From the NCBI RefSeq assembly GCF_037975245.1, contig NC_092568.1:37908501-37972500 (forward strand): 64,000 bases of DNA. The letters run 5' to 3'. How positions within the stretch are numbered: position 1 is the first letter of the stretch; each line of letters opens with the position of its first letter. Under the pieces are notes generated by a model. It searched no databases. It saw only the letters and a list, made by a program, of their open reading frames with translations, and had not been told where the DNA came from. The position numbers and the translations under genes are program-made. This document shows, piece by piece, positions 33,915-45,969 of this stretch. Origin of the DNA: Apostichopus japonicus (Eukaryota; Echinodermata; Holothuroidea; Aspidochirotida; Stichopodidae).

Positions 33915-34664
33915 GTAAACATTAGACTTGGTATTTACTAAATGTCCCATCCAGTAGTGTAAATAATACCAAGTCAAACCTGCACTCAACCACATTAGAC
34001 TTGGTATAACTATTTACTATATATCCCATCCAGTAGGGTAAATAACACCAAGTCAAACCTGCATGCAACCACATTAGACTTGGTATAACTATTTACTATA
34101 TATCCCATCCAGTAGGGTAAATAATACCGAGTCAAACCTGCACGCAACCACATTAGACTTGGTAGTTACTATATGTCCCATCCAGTAAGGTAAATAATAC
34201 CAAGTCAAACCTGCACTCAACCACACTGGACTTTGTATTTAATATCTGTCCCATCCAGTAGAGTAAATAATACCTAGTCAAACCTGCACTCAACCACATT
34301 AGACTTGGTATTTACAATATGTCCCATCCAGTAGGGTAAATAATACCAAGTCAAACCTGCACGCAACCACATTAGACTTGGTAGTTACTATATGTCCCAT
34401 CCAGTAAGGTAAATAATACCAAGTCAAACCTGCATGCAACCACATTAGACTTGGTATAACTATTTACTATATATCCCATCCAGTAGGGTAAATAATACCA
34501 AGTCAAACCTGCACGCAACCACATTAGACTTGGTATAACTATTTACTATATATCCCATCCAGTAAGGTAAATAATACCAAGTCAAACCTGCACTCAACCA
34601 CACTGGACTTTGTATTTAATATCTGTCCCATCCAGTAGAGTAAATAATACCAAGTCAAACCTAT
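33915..34664 (+). repeat. Ten-copy 73/79-bp palindromic satellite
   Basis: Units start (GAC of GACTTGGTA) at 33925, 33998, 34077, 34156, 34229, 34302, 34375, 34448, 34527 and 34605. Two length classes differ by a 6-bp insertion. Most units hold facing arms GACTTGGTAT and ATACCAAGTC around CCCATCCAGTAGGG, so each can fold as a hairpin. Units 4 and 7 share variants, as do 5 and 10, pointing to higher-order duplication. Confidence 0.92.
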
Positions 34665-35428
34665 GTTCAATATCAGCAAAGTAATGACATCATTTGAAGC
34701 ATTGAAACCAAGCATGTAAGACTTAAGGCTAACACTTCAGCCGGTCAAAGGTTAGGTGGCCTCACCAAAGATGAATCCATGATTTTGGATCTGAAATTCT
34801 ACCAACGATGAAAGATGTTTCTTGGAAGGTTTGTACCAGCTCTACAGACAGGCCTTTCTGATTCCCACATTAATACAAATACTGCTCTGTTTATCAAGTC
34901 CTGCAGTGCAGTGTATGCAGATTGCTGTTTATCAATGTGATATATCAGTACATGTTCATAGCTGGTAATGATTGGCACTGATGCCTCTGTGTTATTGTCC
35001 TCACAGCCATGGGAGCCTCATACCACTAATCAGTGTATCTGTGTTGACACGTTGGGTTACAACATACATAGTACAATCTCATTCCTTCCTGTAGGGAAAT
35101 ACAAAGAAAAACAAAACAGTTGGTTATAGCAAATCTTCTACCAACAGGAATGACAATGTTTAAGTTACATGACCATAACATACTGTTATTTTCTGCATAA
35201 TTACTATTAAGAGAATCAAACACACATTTCACAATGTAGATATACCAACAAACAGCTGCTCATTTGTACTGTATTTTACTCCAAGGAAATTTAAATAAAC
35301 AGCAAATAAAGACCATGGAATTATTACACCAGACCTCGAAATTTGGACTATTTACTGGCTAAGTGCCAGATTGAGCGTGCTGTTTGCCAGTAGATAAAAA
35401 GGCACAAGCAACTATCTGCCAGTAGACA

Positions 35429-35574
35429 TTAAAGGAATAATGAATATAACATAATCAATGGCGGCTTTCTGTGTATTGTGGTGAGGCCTTGGGAGCCAAT
35501 TGAAAATTAGATAGCTTTGAGGTTACTGAATACTATAAATTGTCTTCGAAACCCTGCCTTCGTTATTCCTTTAA
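35429..35574. mobile_element. TTAA-flanked MITE (piggyBac-like), 138 bp
   Basis: TTAA at 35429-35432 and 35571-35574 flanks an element whose ends are inverted repeats: AGGAATAATGAA on the left and, on the opposite strand, AGGAATAACGAA on the right (11 of 12). TTAA target duplication is characteristic of piggyBac-type transposons. It is far too short to encode a transposase. A Tc1/mariner-type TA target within the TTAA is the alternative. Confidence 0.65.
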
Positions 35575-37495
35575 GAACTTAACACATACAGTAGTAAGTT
35601 GATTAACTGATCATCAGTCAAAGAATCAGCATGTCTTGTGCATTACAGCTTATTATCAGCAAACATTATTGGACTGCTCTCTAAAGCCTGTACGGTCACT
35701 GATGTATGTCTTTATGCAGGAAAATGCCAGTAAGAATGTGATTTTAGATAATAGAAGTTTTAAGCACTGGCACTAGAAAATAGCTAAGATGGTGAAATTC
35801 TAGGCCTGTAAAATTCCTTTGCAACTTTAACAATAATATGCTTGATATTTATATAGTACTAATTTTAGTTCGTTGTATGAATTTCCTAAATGAAGCTTAA
35901 ATGGTCTTACGACAGCAATAGCAACTTGAGTGAATCTGTTTGGAAATATAAAATGGATATCAAATGCAACTGCTTAAAAAAGTTCCTCTTTAATTTTGAT
36001 ATATTGTTTGGGGACCAATTTTACCTCTGCTCTGTTGGTCTGGGACTGGAAGAATACTGCTTCTTTGTTCCTACACTGTGGGCAAGGATGGTCCTCTGTC
36101 CTGGGAAGAGTGGGGTCAGCTATTACATCACCGACTATCTGCGTCAGCTCACTGGAAAGTAAGAGGTAAACTACACCATGGTGGAATGTGGATAGCAGAA
36201 CAATCTTGTATAGACTTTACAATGAGCAGCAACAATATACATGTACAAAAGGCATTAACAACAGATGAAGAAATAACTTACTCGACTTCATGGGTAACTT
36301 TGTTCACATACACACACATGTTATCAGCCTCCTGTTGAAAGTCGCAGTTCCGACACTAAGAAAGATGAAGAACGAATGTCAACAAATGGTGAAATAATTT
36401 TGATATTGCAAAAAGTGGCAACGGACACTGAGTTCATGAGAAAATATCATAGCAACTGATTAAATGAATCCATATACAAGAACTTTACTAACCAAAACAA
36501 TTTAGCAACCAAACTCTGGTAAATGAAACAATATTATTGACCACAAGTTGAGAGAATGTTCTTATGCTAATACCTCCCTATAGTTTATACTGCCCTCTCT
36601 TTCAATGTGCACCTGTGGAGGGTGCTAACAGATATAAATCTTTCTAATAGAAACAGGTCATTCATAAGTACTTAGACAGTATTGTCAGTGTAAGTTTGAT
36701 TTGAAGTGAACATGAAAGTACTGTCTTTAGAGAGTGTTTCAATTGGGTACAGTTACTGTAACACTTCTACAAACATGAATAAATTTTACCTTGATGTTCC
36801 GGTAAAGTACTGTATCGTGTCAACATCTACATTTTGTTAAATTTCATCTTTATTGTCTGTAATTCCCAAGGCATGATCAGCCCCCCACCAAATTATCAAC
36901 AATTCTTGGAGAGGAAAACCTACCGTTGGGATGATAATCAAACACAATGCTTATATTTTTACCTGCCAGTTCTGTTTGAAATCCGAGCCAAAACAAACAA
37001 ATCTCTGTTGCTATATTCAATGATCTTTTGTCAGTAAATTTTATCATTGTTTTATTTTCATGGGTAGGAAGATGAGTGCTGTCATATCCACAAATTTTAC
37101 AAGAATTCAAAGTCAGCTCCAGAAATGGAGGAATTTCCAATTATCAGTTAAACCACCTGAATATTCTAAACATCAGCAATGAGCGGTATAAGTTTCTACC
37201 TCCTATAATTTTTGTTTTGCAGAGGTGTACACGTTGCTGTAGGCAGGCTAGGACTTCTGAAATGTTAAGTGAGGATGGAGAAACCAGAGGTATCACACGA
37301 GGTATACTTACTGCATATAACAAGATCTTGTTTTCTTTGTCTTCTTTGGGATATAACATATTGTTACTGAAAGAGAAAGACACCAAAGTACCAAAGGGAC
37401 AATTCATTATCAATTTCAAACAATGACAAGTGTTGGAAAACCTTGTTTAATTTCCTGCGAATATACTTCAAACAACTGCCGATTTCTTGCTGATG

Positions 37496-37560
37496 TTCGC
37501 GCAGGGCCCCGGTGGGGTCAAGGGGTGGAACCCCTTGTGGGGGCCCAGGGGGAGAAAGCC
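37496..37560. repeat. GC-rich block with hairpin, probable transposon fragment
   Basis: An abrupt GC-rich island in AT-rich DNA containing the hairpin CAAGGGGTGGAACCCCTTG (37519-37537) and GGGCCC motifs. The style resembles the G/C-rich interior of the hAT MITE at 47003. No terminal repeats were found here, so the class is uncertain. Confidence 0.4.
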
Positions 37561-38299
37561 ACCGAAAAATGTTGGTATATTTGCGTGTCTGGCGATAAAA
37601 AATTTGCAGTTGCGGATGCAAAACTTTTTTAATTTACATGGTCACGAAACTGGTGAAAATTTTAAAAATGACAAGCTATATTATGTTATAAAATGAAAAG
37701 AGAATTAATCTGTATTAAATTATGTAACAAGTTAAACTTACAGAACTTCCAATATTATGAAACAAGAATCGTTTGGCAAAGCTCCGATTCTAGACTGCCT
37801 TACAATGATAAAACAGTAGGCTAGGGAGCTATTGTACAACCTGAAATAAAATGTTGACTGGAACACTGTGTTTAACTCTAAATATTGCTCCAATCTGATT
37901 CTTCCATTTATTATAACTGTGTAACTGGGCCCTTAGTCTTAGGCCTAATGAGAACCACACAAAACCTGGCTACAGTCTGTGATGTTTTAAAGATTCTTTG
38001 CTCACATTATTTCTGTAACTAAAATCTGTGTCATTCTCAAAATATTTGAGAACAAACAAGTAAAATGAGTCTTATCTACAGAAGACATTTTTTGTTATTA
38101 TAACTGGAATTTTTTTAATATCAAATGTGTACTGATCTCTGCTTTTCTTTCTCCGGATTTTGTAAAGTAGGGTTATATTACATCACGATTCTGTGAAGCT
38201 CTGACCCTGTTTCGCTTAACTAGTCCTGTTGTAAACCAAACTGTTAGTGTTCCAAAGTTGGCTATTGCTCAGCACTACGGCAATCCTAAGACTAAAACC

Positions 38300-38625
38300 A
38301 CAATTCTCGATCAACTAACCATTCTTGGCAAAACTTGATGCCAACGAAACTTGGGCTTTTTTCATTGGATTCTTGGCGTTCAAAATCCATTCTTCCAAGT
38401 ATGGGTTTGATGTAAAAGTGCAATCTTCAATCTTCTTCAGTATGCTGTACGTCTTCCAGCGTTATTTCGACGGGACAGTGTGCTTAACGCGAGTAATGCA
38501 AACTCGACAGTAGTATAATAAAACTAGTTTGCGTGGCTAACGCTTGCTTTTAGGTTTGCAGTTTTTGACAGGCGGTCTGCTCGTTACGATTGAATACCAA
38601 GACTAGCCACAAGACATGTTTCAAA
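38300..38625 (+). promoter_or_regulatory. Probable CCDC97 promoter / 5' UTR region
   Basis: The last 200 bases before the first CCDC97 ATG are richer in CG dinucleotides than the surrounding AT-rich DNA (for example near 38458-38500 and 38540-38590). No clear TATA box or transcription start can be pointed to, so this rests on position and base composition only. Confidence 0.35.
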
Positions 38626-38689
38626 ATGGCAGCCGCCATGGATCCAGCGGAGCCCCCACTCCCAGAAGATAAGTCAGATACCACAATCA
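38626..38689 (+). CDS. CCDC97: CCDC97 exon 1
   Basis: Encodes [20 protein letters not shown] and an Ile, then one base of a Thr codon. Donor ATCA/GTAAGG. The N terminus is not conserved in the family, so this exon rests on the ATG context, donor and phase match (1) with exon 2. Confidence 0.75.
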
Positions 38690-41600
38690 GTAAGGAAAAT
38701 GATAATTTCGTAAATGTTGAAAACCTGAGCTTGCGCATGCTTTGTGATGCATAAGAAGATCCAAACTTGTTTCTTAATCATGTAGAAATCATACAGTCTC
38801 GACGTTAACCAAACGTAACTAGCGTTACCGAATACTAAGTTCCTGCCATATTAAAACAATACAACTTTTACAAGGGTAGGCCTCTGACCTAAGTTACTTA
38901 CAGTACTGTATAGTTAAGGCTTCATAATTGACGCGCCCCCGTAATTGACGCACCTTCAATTATTACGAGCAACAATACAGCAGGCCACCTAAACTTTTTG
39001 CAGTCAAGCAAAATTACATATTTCATGAGTTTGAATCCATTTCAGCAATTTGCTCACTAAATTTTGGTATTTTTTAAGCTTTTAACACCCTCCCCCCGTT
39101 GTGGGGGCATTTGAAAATCTTACATCCTAAAACTAACCAACATTTCCTCAATATGATAACACTTCTCTCTGGGACCTAACCTGTCTGAGCTTAGAGGCAT
39201 AGAGCATAGCAAACAGCATCTTAAGTCAATGGACGAATGTGTCAATTTAGGGGTATGAAAGAACTTGACACGGCACACATTTTGTGGTCAAATTCTGCTC
39301 AATTGTACGGTGCATAAGCACAGAACCTTAAATATTTTGAGATCATAACATTTCTGAGGAACTATGCACATATGAAAAATACATACAGTTGAGTAATTTG
39401 GATTTTTCCTCGATAGACATCGTTGATCAAATCCTTAAGTGCGTCAATTATGAGCCCACCACGCTATACGTAATAGACCTAGTACTAGTAGTAGTAGAAC
39501 AAGGGACACCGTTAGCAGTTTCAGAAAAACGTTGGATTAGGCCTATCATTCTACTACACTTCTATAGTTAAATACGACCAGACAATACCAGTCAATTGGT
39601 GGACACAGTAACTCTAAGCTAAGGAGGCCAGACATCCCTGAATTCTAGAGAAAGACCCTGGAATAAGATACATACATTCCTGGTTTGAAAGTACCTCCAG
39701 GAATGACCTCAGATATTATGTACTGACTGGGAAATATCTTCAAATTTGTAAAAGGCCCCAAATAATTTAACTTTTATCTCTTTAGCCCCTTGTTCATAGA
39801 GATGGCTAATTTAAGATGTGGTTGTTTACAACCACAAACTACTGTACAGTAAGTTCATACATGACCGCATATAAAGGCAAACCAGATAATTTAATATATA
39901 CTTTCATACCTGAGAAGCATCATGTTGCACTAAGTGATGAACAATGAGACTTTCAGTTACCTTATTGCCATATAGTTATACTTTTTTGGCATTTGAATTT
40001 TTATCATGAAGAAAATACTTGTTTCTGGATGGGCTGTTTTGAAGCTAGTGGACATATCCTTGAAACAAAACACTGATATGTTTTTTTTTATATTTACCAT
40101 CCCTCATTTTAAAGGTTGTGGCCAAGTGATGTCAAAATAGAAGGTGGTTAGGATGGGAGAGGCAGGGGGGGAGTGTGGTTCAACATCAACGTCTGGTCTT
40201 TAGATTTCTTGAAAAAAATATGTTCACCTTATTCTAAGTGTAACATTTTAATAAGAAAAAAATAAATGCATAAAAAAGTGGATAGAAAGAGAAGGAAAGA
40301 CTAAATTAACTTGCTCTACTCAGTTTAGGCAAATGTCACTCACTTTCCAAAGTACATACATACGGTAAGGAAAAATGCTCCATGTAACTTTCCCAATCAT
40401 TTCAGAATTTAGCCAAACATTACATACTGCTCATTAAATCACTCTAAAGGTCAGTCTTTTCCAAAATATGTTGACTTAATTACTTAAAGAAAATACTTAT
40501 GATTACTGTATGAAACCATCTTCTTTGGAGTAACAATTCAGATCAGACTAAAGTTTGAACCTGCAGCTCTGATGTTAGGCATAGGGAATCATGAACTATA
40601 ATGGGATGAGCTGTCAAATACAGGTTTGTCATTAATAAATCTTCAGTAAATTAAAGGTGAAATTTTCATGTAGAAACACACAGTGCTACTTGACAATGAA
40701 ACCAAATATCATATGATGTTCTTCCAGATCATGCGATGAAGTCGAAGTTGAGATTTTTTTGAAAATTTCCATAATGGATTTTTTTTGGGATTACAGTAAG
40801 TAATTTTGAGAAATTGTCAAGGAAAGTGCAATTTTGGAAAGTGAAAGTGCTCTAGTGTGTCTTTTGTTTTTCATTTATTTATTTAATATTATTTATCTTT
40901 GTATCTATTGTATTTTTTCTTTGTAGCCGAAGCATCAGAAAATATAGAACAAAAGGTGGACACAGTCAATACAACTGATGAAGAAGATGAGATGGAAATG
41001 ACATTCCAAGAGATGCTATTGTATATCGCTAACTGTGGTGTTACAATACAGAGTCAACAGATTGGGGACGAGGAAATCTCCATGCAAGACAGAATTCAGA
41101 TTTTAACGGAAACTTTCAGCCAAAAGCCGGTCATCTTTCTTGAAAGATACCATCGTATCCTTCGCTTAGAAGACCTTCCATGTTTCTCACATTTGAGCCA
41201 TATTTATGAAGTGGACTTTTACATGAAAGAGGTCAGGAAAAAGTCTAACACAAGGACATCAAACGTCCAAAGGAAAAACAGGAGATACGAAGCCTTGAAG
41301 AAACTCGAAACCGACGGTGAGTACTTCAGCGACGAGCAGATGCGGTCGAGGGATCCGTTGATGTACGAACATTACATCGGTCAGTATCTAACCGATGAAG
41401 AGAGAGCCAAACTGAGGAAAGAGATAGATCAAACTGATCTAAAACTCTCCACCATACTCACGGAATTTATGGAAGAAGCTGATATCAAGTTACTACAGCA
41501 GCAGCAGAAGGAGGATGAGGAGATGGTTGAAGAGGAAGATGAGGAGGAGGAGGAAGATGAGGAGGAGAGTGAAGAGGAGGAGGAAGAGATGGAACAAGAT

Positions 41601-43769
41601 TCAGTTAAAGCCTTTGGTGCCTGTGGTGGGTTTCACTGTTTTTGTTTTTCTCGAATTAAACTGGATATATTGAAAAGTACTATTCATGCCAAGTGATAAA
41701 TGGTACATCTATTGAAGTGTGAGATTCGATTTTTGTTTGTAAACGTAATGTCTCAACAGTGGTGTACTGTATAGAGGACGCTTCCACAAAGTTAGGAGGC
41801 AGATAACTGGTGGCATTGGAGGTCTTCACCAGAAGAGTTTTAGTTCTGCAGATGCTACATGGTCAGTTTGGTCACCCAGATGGGGCATTGAAAATTTGGA
41901 CTGTTTTATGTTTTTCTATAGTTTCTATAGTTTTTCAGCGATATTTGTCAAAATTTCGAGGATAAAACTGAAAATATGACTATTATGAGTGTTATGTGCA
42001 ATGGAAAGTTTATCATTTGATTGGGGGGGGGGGCACTCTTTTTACTACAAAGGAATCCAGCTGAATTATGTAACACTGCTCCCTAGTGGAAAGTGAGAGG
42101 GCAGAATACACTTTTGACTGTGGCTCCATATTGAGTATTCGAAACTAAAATCTTTGTTGGTAAAGTACTAAGGTCAAAGGTCATTTCAGGTGAGCAAAAG
42201 TCAAAGTACAACCTTGTAAATTGTGTTATAGATGTGAAACACTGTAACATAGATAGATTACATTTGTTATGTGGATCTTTATTATATTTAGATACTGAGA
42301 GTACCCCCTCTATTGTTTGTCTGTCATGTGTATTGGCTGAAAAAATGTCCTATTCAAAGATGGCAGATATAAATTACAGATGTTTGTGACATTCAAGTTA
42401 TTTTCACATGACTTTGATTTGAGGTTTATAATCAATCAGCCTAAGTGCTGAAGTTAGTAGAAAAGGAATTCAGCCACTATATGAATTGAAACTTATATAA
42501 CAACTCTTTCACTGTAAAGACTAAAGACACTGGTCTTACGGTAACTGCAACAACTTGTTACCAGGCGGTAGGTGAAGGGAGGTGGAGAGATTAGGGGAGG
42601 GGAATCTCCTTCCAGAAGATGCAGTATTCATCATTACACTTTTTATTTTATTAAATTCACTGCAATGGAAGCTAATATTATGGTAAGGAAATATAAATCA
42701 CACTTCACTGTGTTTCTGCCATGTTGCGCTCAAGTCACTTCTTGGTTGGAATATCGATGACTGGCAATTGATTTTCTTTTTGAGTAGCTGTGGCAATTAA
42801 ATAAGAACAACAGGGCAATCCACAGAGCTGCATATCTTATCGCCGGGCAAACATTGGTTTCAAATGAACAAATTTATTATTAGCATACAATCTGGTAATA
42901 GGAGGAAAGTACTTCGTGACATTTCCATCATTCATTATACATGTGAAGGTTCCATGTCAATTCAATGTTTCCCCTTGGAGTTATAGCAAGCAATCAATTT
43001 TCTCTAAATTTTACCTCGGACCTTTGGTTCCATGGGCCTGTGAGGCAAGAGTTCACCCTGGGGTACCTTCACATTTGACCTTTAACCATGTGACTTTTGA
43101 TCTCTATTCCCATGGCAACCACCTATTTTGATAGTACTTGACATTTTTGCATACCTGCAGAGGTTCCATGTCAATTCAATGTTTCTCCTTGGAGTCATAG
43201 CAACAAGACAAAATTTTTTTTTATTTCCACTAACTTTGACCTCAGACCTTTCACCTTTGGGAGATAAGTAGTATATGATTGGATGACTATTCAAATTTCT
43301 GTAGTAAAAGAAGTGCTACTTTTCAAAGTGAGTTCAATGTTAGTGTGTTACCCCTCAGTATTTTGTGTTTATGATAATGTGTAAGAATAATGCTCATCTT
43401 TTCTTTTGTATTTTTCCCTACACCTTAGAGGACACCCCAGGTACCTCAGCTGACTTGCCTAGCCCCCCAAAGCGTAAAATTAAACATATACCAGAGGAGG
43501 AGAGAGAATTGCTGCGACAGGAATTCGTGCATCTCATGCAGGAGAAGTTCCTGAAGGGCAGTGACAAGGACTTTGATTATTCTCAGGTGGATGACAATGT
43601 AGAGTACGATTCACTCGATATCAGAGGAAGGGATGAAGAGGAAAGTTACTTTGATGAGGAAGAACCTCGTGTGGCAGTCGATGATCCTGATTCAGGAAAT
43701 GAGGATGCTTGTAAAATTAGAACTGAGGATGTAGATGAGGAACAAATAGATGGAGGAATTGAAAGGTGA
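38626..43769 (+). CDS. CCDC97: CCDC97-like protein (DUF2052 family), three exons, complete
   Basis: Exons 38626-38689, 40927-41625 and 43429-43769 join in frame to 367 residues (human CCDC97 is about 343). Visible family blocks: FLERYHRIL near residue 92, [11 protein letters not shown] near 130, [20 protein letters not shown] then GQYLTDEE near 143-170, an acidic tract of Asp/Glu about 217-243, and C-terminal [12 protein letters not shown] and [17 protein letters not shown]97 is reported as a spliceosome (SF3B) associated factor; that role is from family knowledge, not from this sequence. The ATG at 38626 has a good CAAAATGG context and a second in-frame ATG follows four codons later. Confidence 0.94.
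38690..40926 (+). other. CCDC97 intron 1
   Basis: AT-rich, no exon or mobile element recognised. A short pair GTAATTGACGC / ATAATTGACGC near 38927-38950 is too small to interpret. Confidence 0.5.
40927..41625 (+). CDS. CCDC97: CCDC97 exon 2 (conserved core and acidic tract)
   Basis: Acceptor TTTTTTCTTTGTAG, phase 1 start. It holds most of the conserved family core and ends in a long acidic tract encoded by GAG/GAA/GAT-rich DNA. The 3' end is the least sure point: TGTG/GTGGGT at 41625 fits the phase of exon 3; a weaker alternative is TTTG/GTGCCT nine bases earlier. Confidence 0.88.
42946..43290 (+). repeat. Two-copy 216-bp duplication in CCDC97 intron 2
   Basis: GGTTCCATGTCAATTCAATG begins at 42946 and again at 43162, followed by TTTCYCCTTGGAGTYATAGCAA in both and by related TTTGACCTC-like stretches. 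The copies differ by substitutions and indels. It is either a tandem duplication or two pieces of a dispersed repeat. Confidence 0.75.
43429..43769 (+). CDS. CCDC97: CCDC97 exon 3 (C-terminal conserved block)
   Basis: Acceptor TTTTTCCCTACACCTTAG; begins with the last two bases of a Glu codon and runs to TGA at 43767-43769. It contains [40 protein letters not shown] and [13 protein letters not shown], the best conserved part of CCDC97. The tail after that is acidic and variable. Confidence 0.94.
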
Positions 43770-43963
43770 CAGTTATGAAGAAAGAAAAAGATGGTTGATT
43801 CATTAGATGTGTGAAGCAGAGATGATGAAAGTGGATGAGTCAATAAGGAGCGTTGAGCAGAGATGAAGATCAAAGTGATGGATGTCAAATGGTCAGAGTT
43901 GAAGTTGATGATAGGATACAGAGGTATCAAGGGAGGATAGATATGGGAGAGAGAGAGACATTA

Positions 43964-44205
43964 GGAGTGTAAGCTCAGTGGTTAACGCCGGTGCCTTCCA
44001 ATCATAAGGTTCCGAGTTCGAGTCACTCCAAGGTTAATGTATGTCGTCCAGTTACAGAGTTGTTAATAATTGACAATTCATAATCATGGACGTAAAATAT
44101 GAAGGGACTGACTTTGGTCAGCTTGCGGCTTTGATGAGCCTTTGAGGCTTCCTTGTGAGTTCCTGCTTGCAGGAGGATCTAAAATACATACAGACATACA
44201 TACAT
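43964..44205 (+). mobile_element. tRNA-derived SINE
   Basis: The head at 43964-44030 reads as a decayed tRNA: acceptor arm GGAGTGT pairs 6 of 7 with TCACTCC, box A-like AAGCTCAGTGGTTAACGC, and box B-like GGTTCCGAGTTCGAGTC. A tRNA-unrelated body follows and it ends in a CATA-type simple tail (ACATACAGACATACATACAT). A functional tRNA is unlikely because the anticodon stem does not pair. Confidence 0.75.
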
Positions 44206-45791
44206 CAGATTCACAGAGGTGGTTGAATCGCATGATGCGAGAGGCAGAGATAAGGGGGCTTTAAGTTACTTTGATGACAAGGGATGAAGCAGTAGATGAA
44301 ACAGCTGAGATAAAACTAGAATGGCGAGGATGAGAACTAAGGAGAGAGAGAGAGGCAGCAAAAGTAAAACAGGATAAAATCATTGAAAGATGATGGTAGA
44401 AGGGGAAGTAACATAGATTATTGCAAAGGTACATACTGAAAAGGGATACTCTCCCCTTGTTGCTATAGAGGAAAACCTCTTTCATTTAGCTTCTTTCTTG
44501 TGTAGGAAGACCAACTGCCAATGATATTGAGAGCCCGTCCGAATTTCCCCTTGAAAAGGTGATTGACTAAATAGTACATCCAATTATTTTAAATATCGAT
44601 AGAAGTCTGTGCTTACATACTGTGTATGTGTTGTTAGCAAGTGAGTTGAAAGGTCAAAATTATCTATATCTTCTTCAGATTAAAGGTAGGTGGAACTCCA
44701 ATCTAGTGAGTAGTGAAACATCACTGAAAAACTGTGAACTAGAGAGAAAAGCAAAATGAAGTGTCTTCATGGATTGTACCATAATAGTACTGTATAGTAA
44801 TATTATGAAGGAGCTAACTTTTGTGTTCATATGTATTAGGTTTACTCAAACTTGTGTAAATTACAGGCTAACCAAATACATAGTTTGACCTAGCAACCAA
44901 GCTGAGTTTTTATTTCATTTGGTAAAGCAAACCAACATAAATTCCTGCAGAGTATTCTGTTAATGATATAGACTATATTGATTCCTAACATCTTAGAATC
45001 AAACAGCCATGCCCCATAGAGTACAGTACAGTAAATACAAAGTGAAGTCTATTCAAACTGTCATACAATGTCTATGTACCAGCATTTCAATATTGTGCTT
45101 CCACATTCTCAGACCAAGCATCAAAATTCAAATATGTTTTGTGGTTATTAAATGACAGAGTGGCTTATTTTATGGATATATGACCTGTAATGAATAGGGC
45201 AATAAAAAGTAGGTAAATATCATAGAACATATTGTACTGTACTGTAACTAATAACATACTATAGTAGAACACACAGATTGCTCAAATATCACATCATTTG
45301 GTCTTTTTGAAACTGAGAGAAGATGGCAGGGTTCGATTCACCTTGCAGAATCACTCTGTGAAAGGGACTTTCTGTTGGCAATCAATGTGACACTTACTGT
45401 ATATGGAAAGAAGATGTTAGTTGAAAGTATTAAAGTCCTTCCTTTAACTGTAACAGGAAGTGAGTGGTCTGTGATTTAAATTCACGTGATCATGGTAGAT
45501 TTCTTCAAAAGCTTTACTTTTCTATTATTAATTAAACATGGTTGTTGACTCGTCTCTGAAAATGTGATACAGAGTTTGCAATGTTTGCGATATTACAGAA
45601 CTTGTCAATATTGGTTTCATTTAATAAAAAGAGGATTTTTGAATTGACAGTGAAAAGAAAACCAACTCAATTGCAGTGATGACAGCAACAAAGTTGTTGC
45701 TAGATGCACTTTTAGAAGTTCATCATAAATTGAGTATTTGTTTCCACCGGGGTAACAGCAGGGAGTTGAGAACTTACCAAGAAATGGTGCT

Positions 45792-45969
45792 CACAGCATT
45801 AAATATTAAAATAAAACTGTTAGCAAACTGCTTATCCACTAGAGAGCCTGTGTAGGAGAATGTGTAAAAGTAAGTTGACCTGACGTTTCGATCCTAGCAG
45901 GATCTTCTTCAAAGGCTAAATGACAAGTAACTGTTACTGTTACCTTACTTTTACACAGCATTAAATATT
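45792..45969. mobile_element. 146-bp insertion flanked by a 16-bp direct repeat, with inner 14-bp inverted repeat
   Basis: CACAGCATTAAATATT at 45792-45807 recurs exactly at 45954-45969. The intervening 45808-45953 contains TGTGTAAAAGTAAG at 45861-45874 whose inverse CTTACTTTTACACA lies at 45944-45957, and the motif GACGTTTCGATCCTAGCAGG. The long direct repeat fits a retrotransposition-type target duplication; the inverted repeat fits a foldback element. The class is not resolved. Confidence 0.6.

Larger units (their letters stand above)
34665..38300. other. Intergenic DNA between DAAM and CCDC97
   Basis: Apart from the MITE at 35429-35574 and the GC-rich block at 37496-37560, nothing firm is seen. 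An exon-like stretch at 37223-37289 has a good acceptor and donor but no recognised protein match. Confidence 0.5.

Noticed and set aside
36062..36165. Possible exon with overlapping open frames ending at GGAAA/GTAAGA
   Set aside because: The donor is good but no acceptable acceptor or recognisable protein family was found in either frame.
43964..44030. A functional tRNA gene
   Set aside because: Box A, box B and the acceptor arm are present but the anticodon stem does not pair and a SINE-like body and tail follow.
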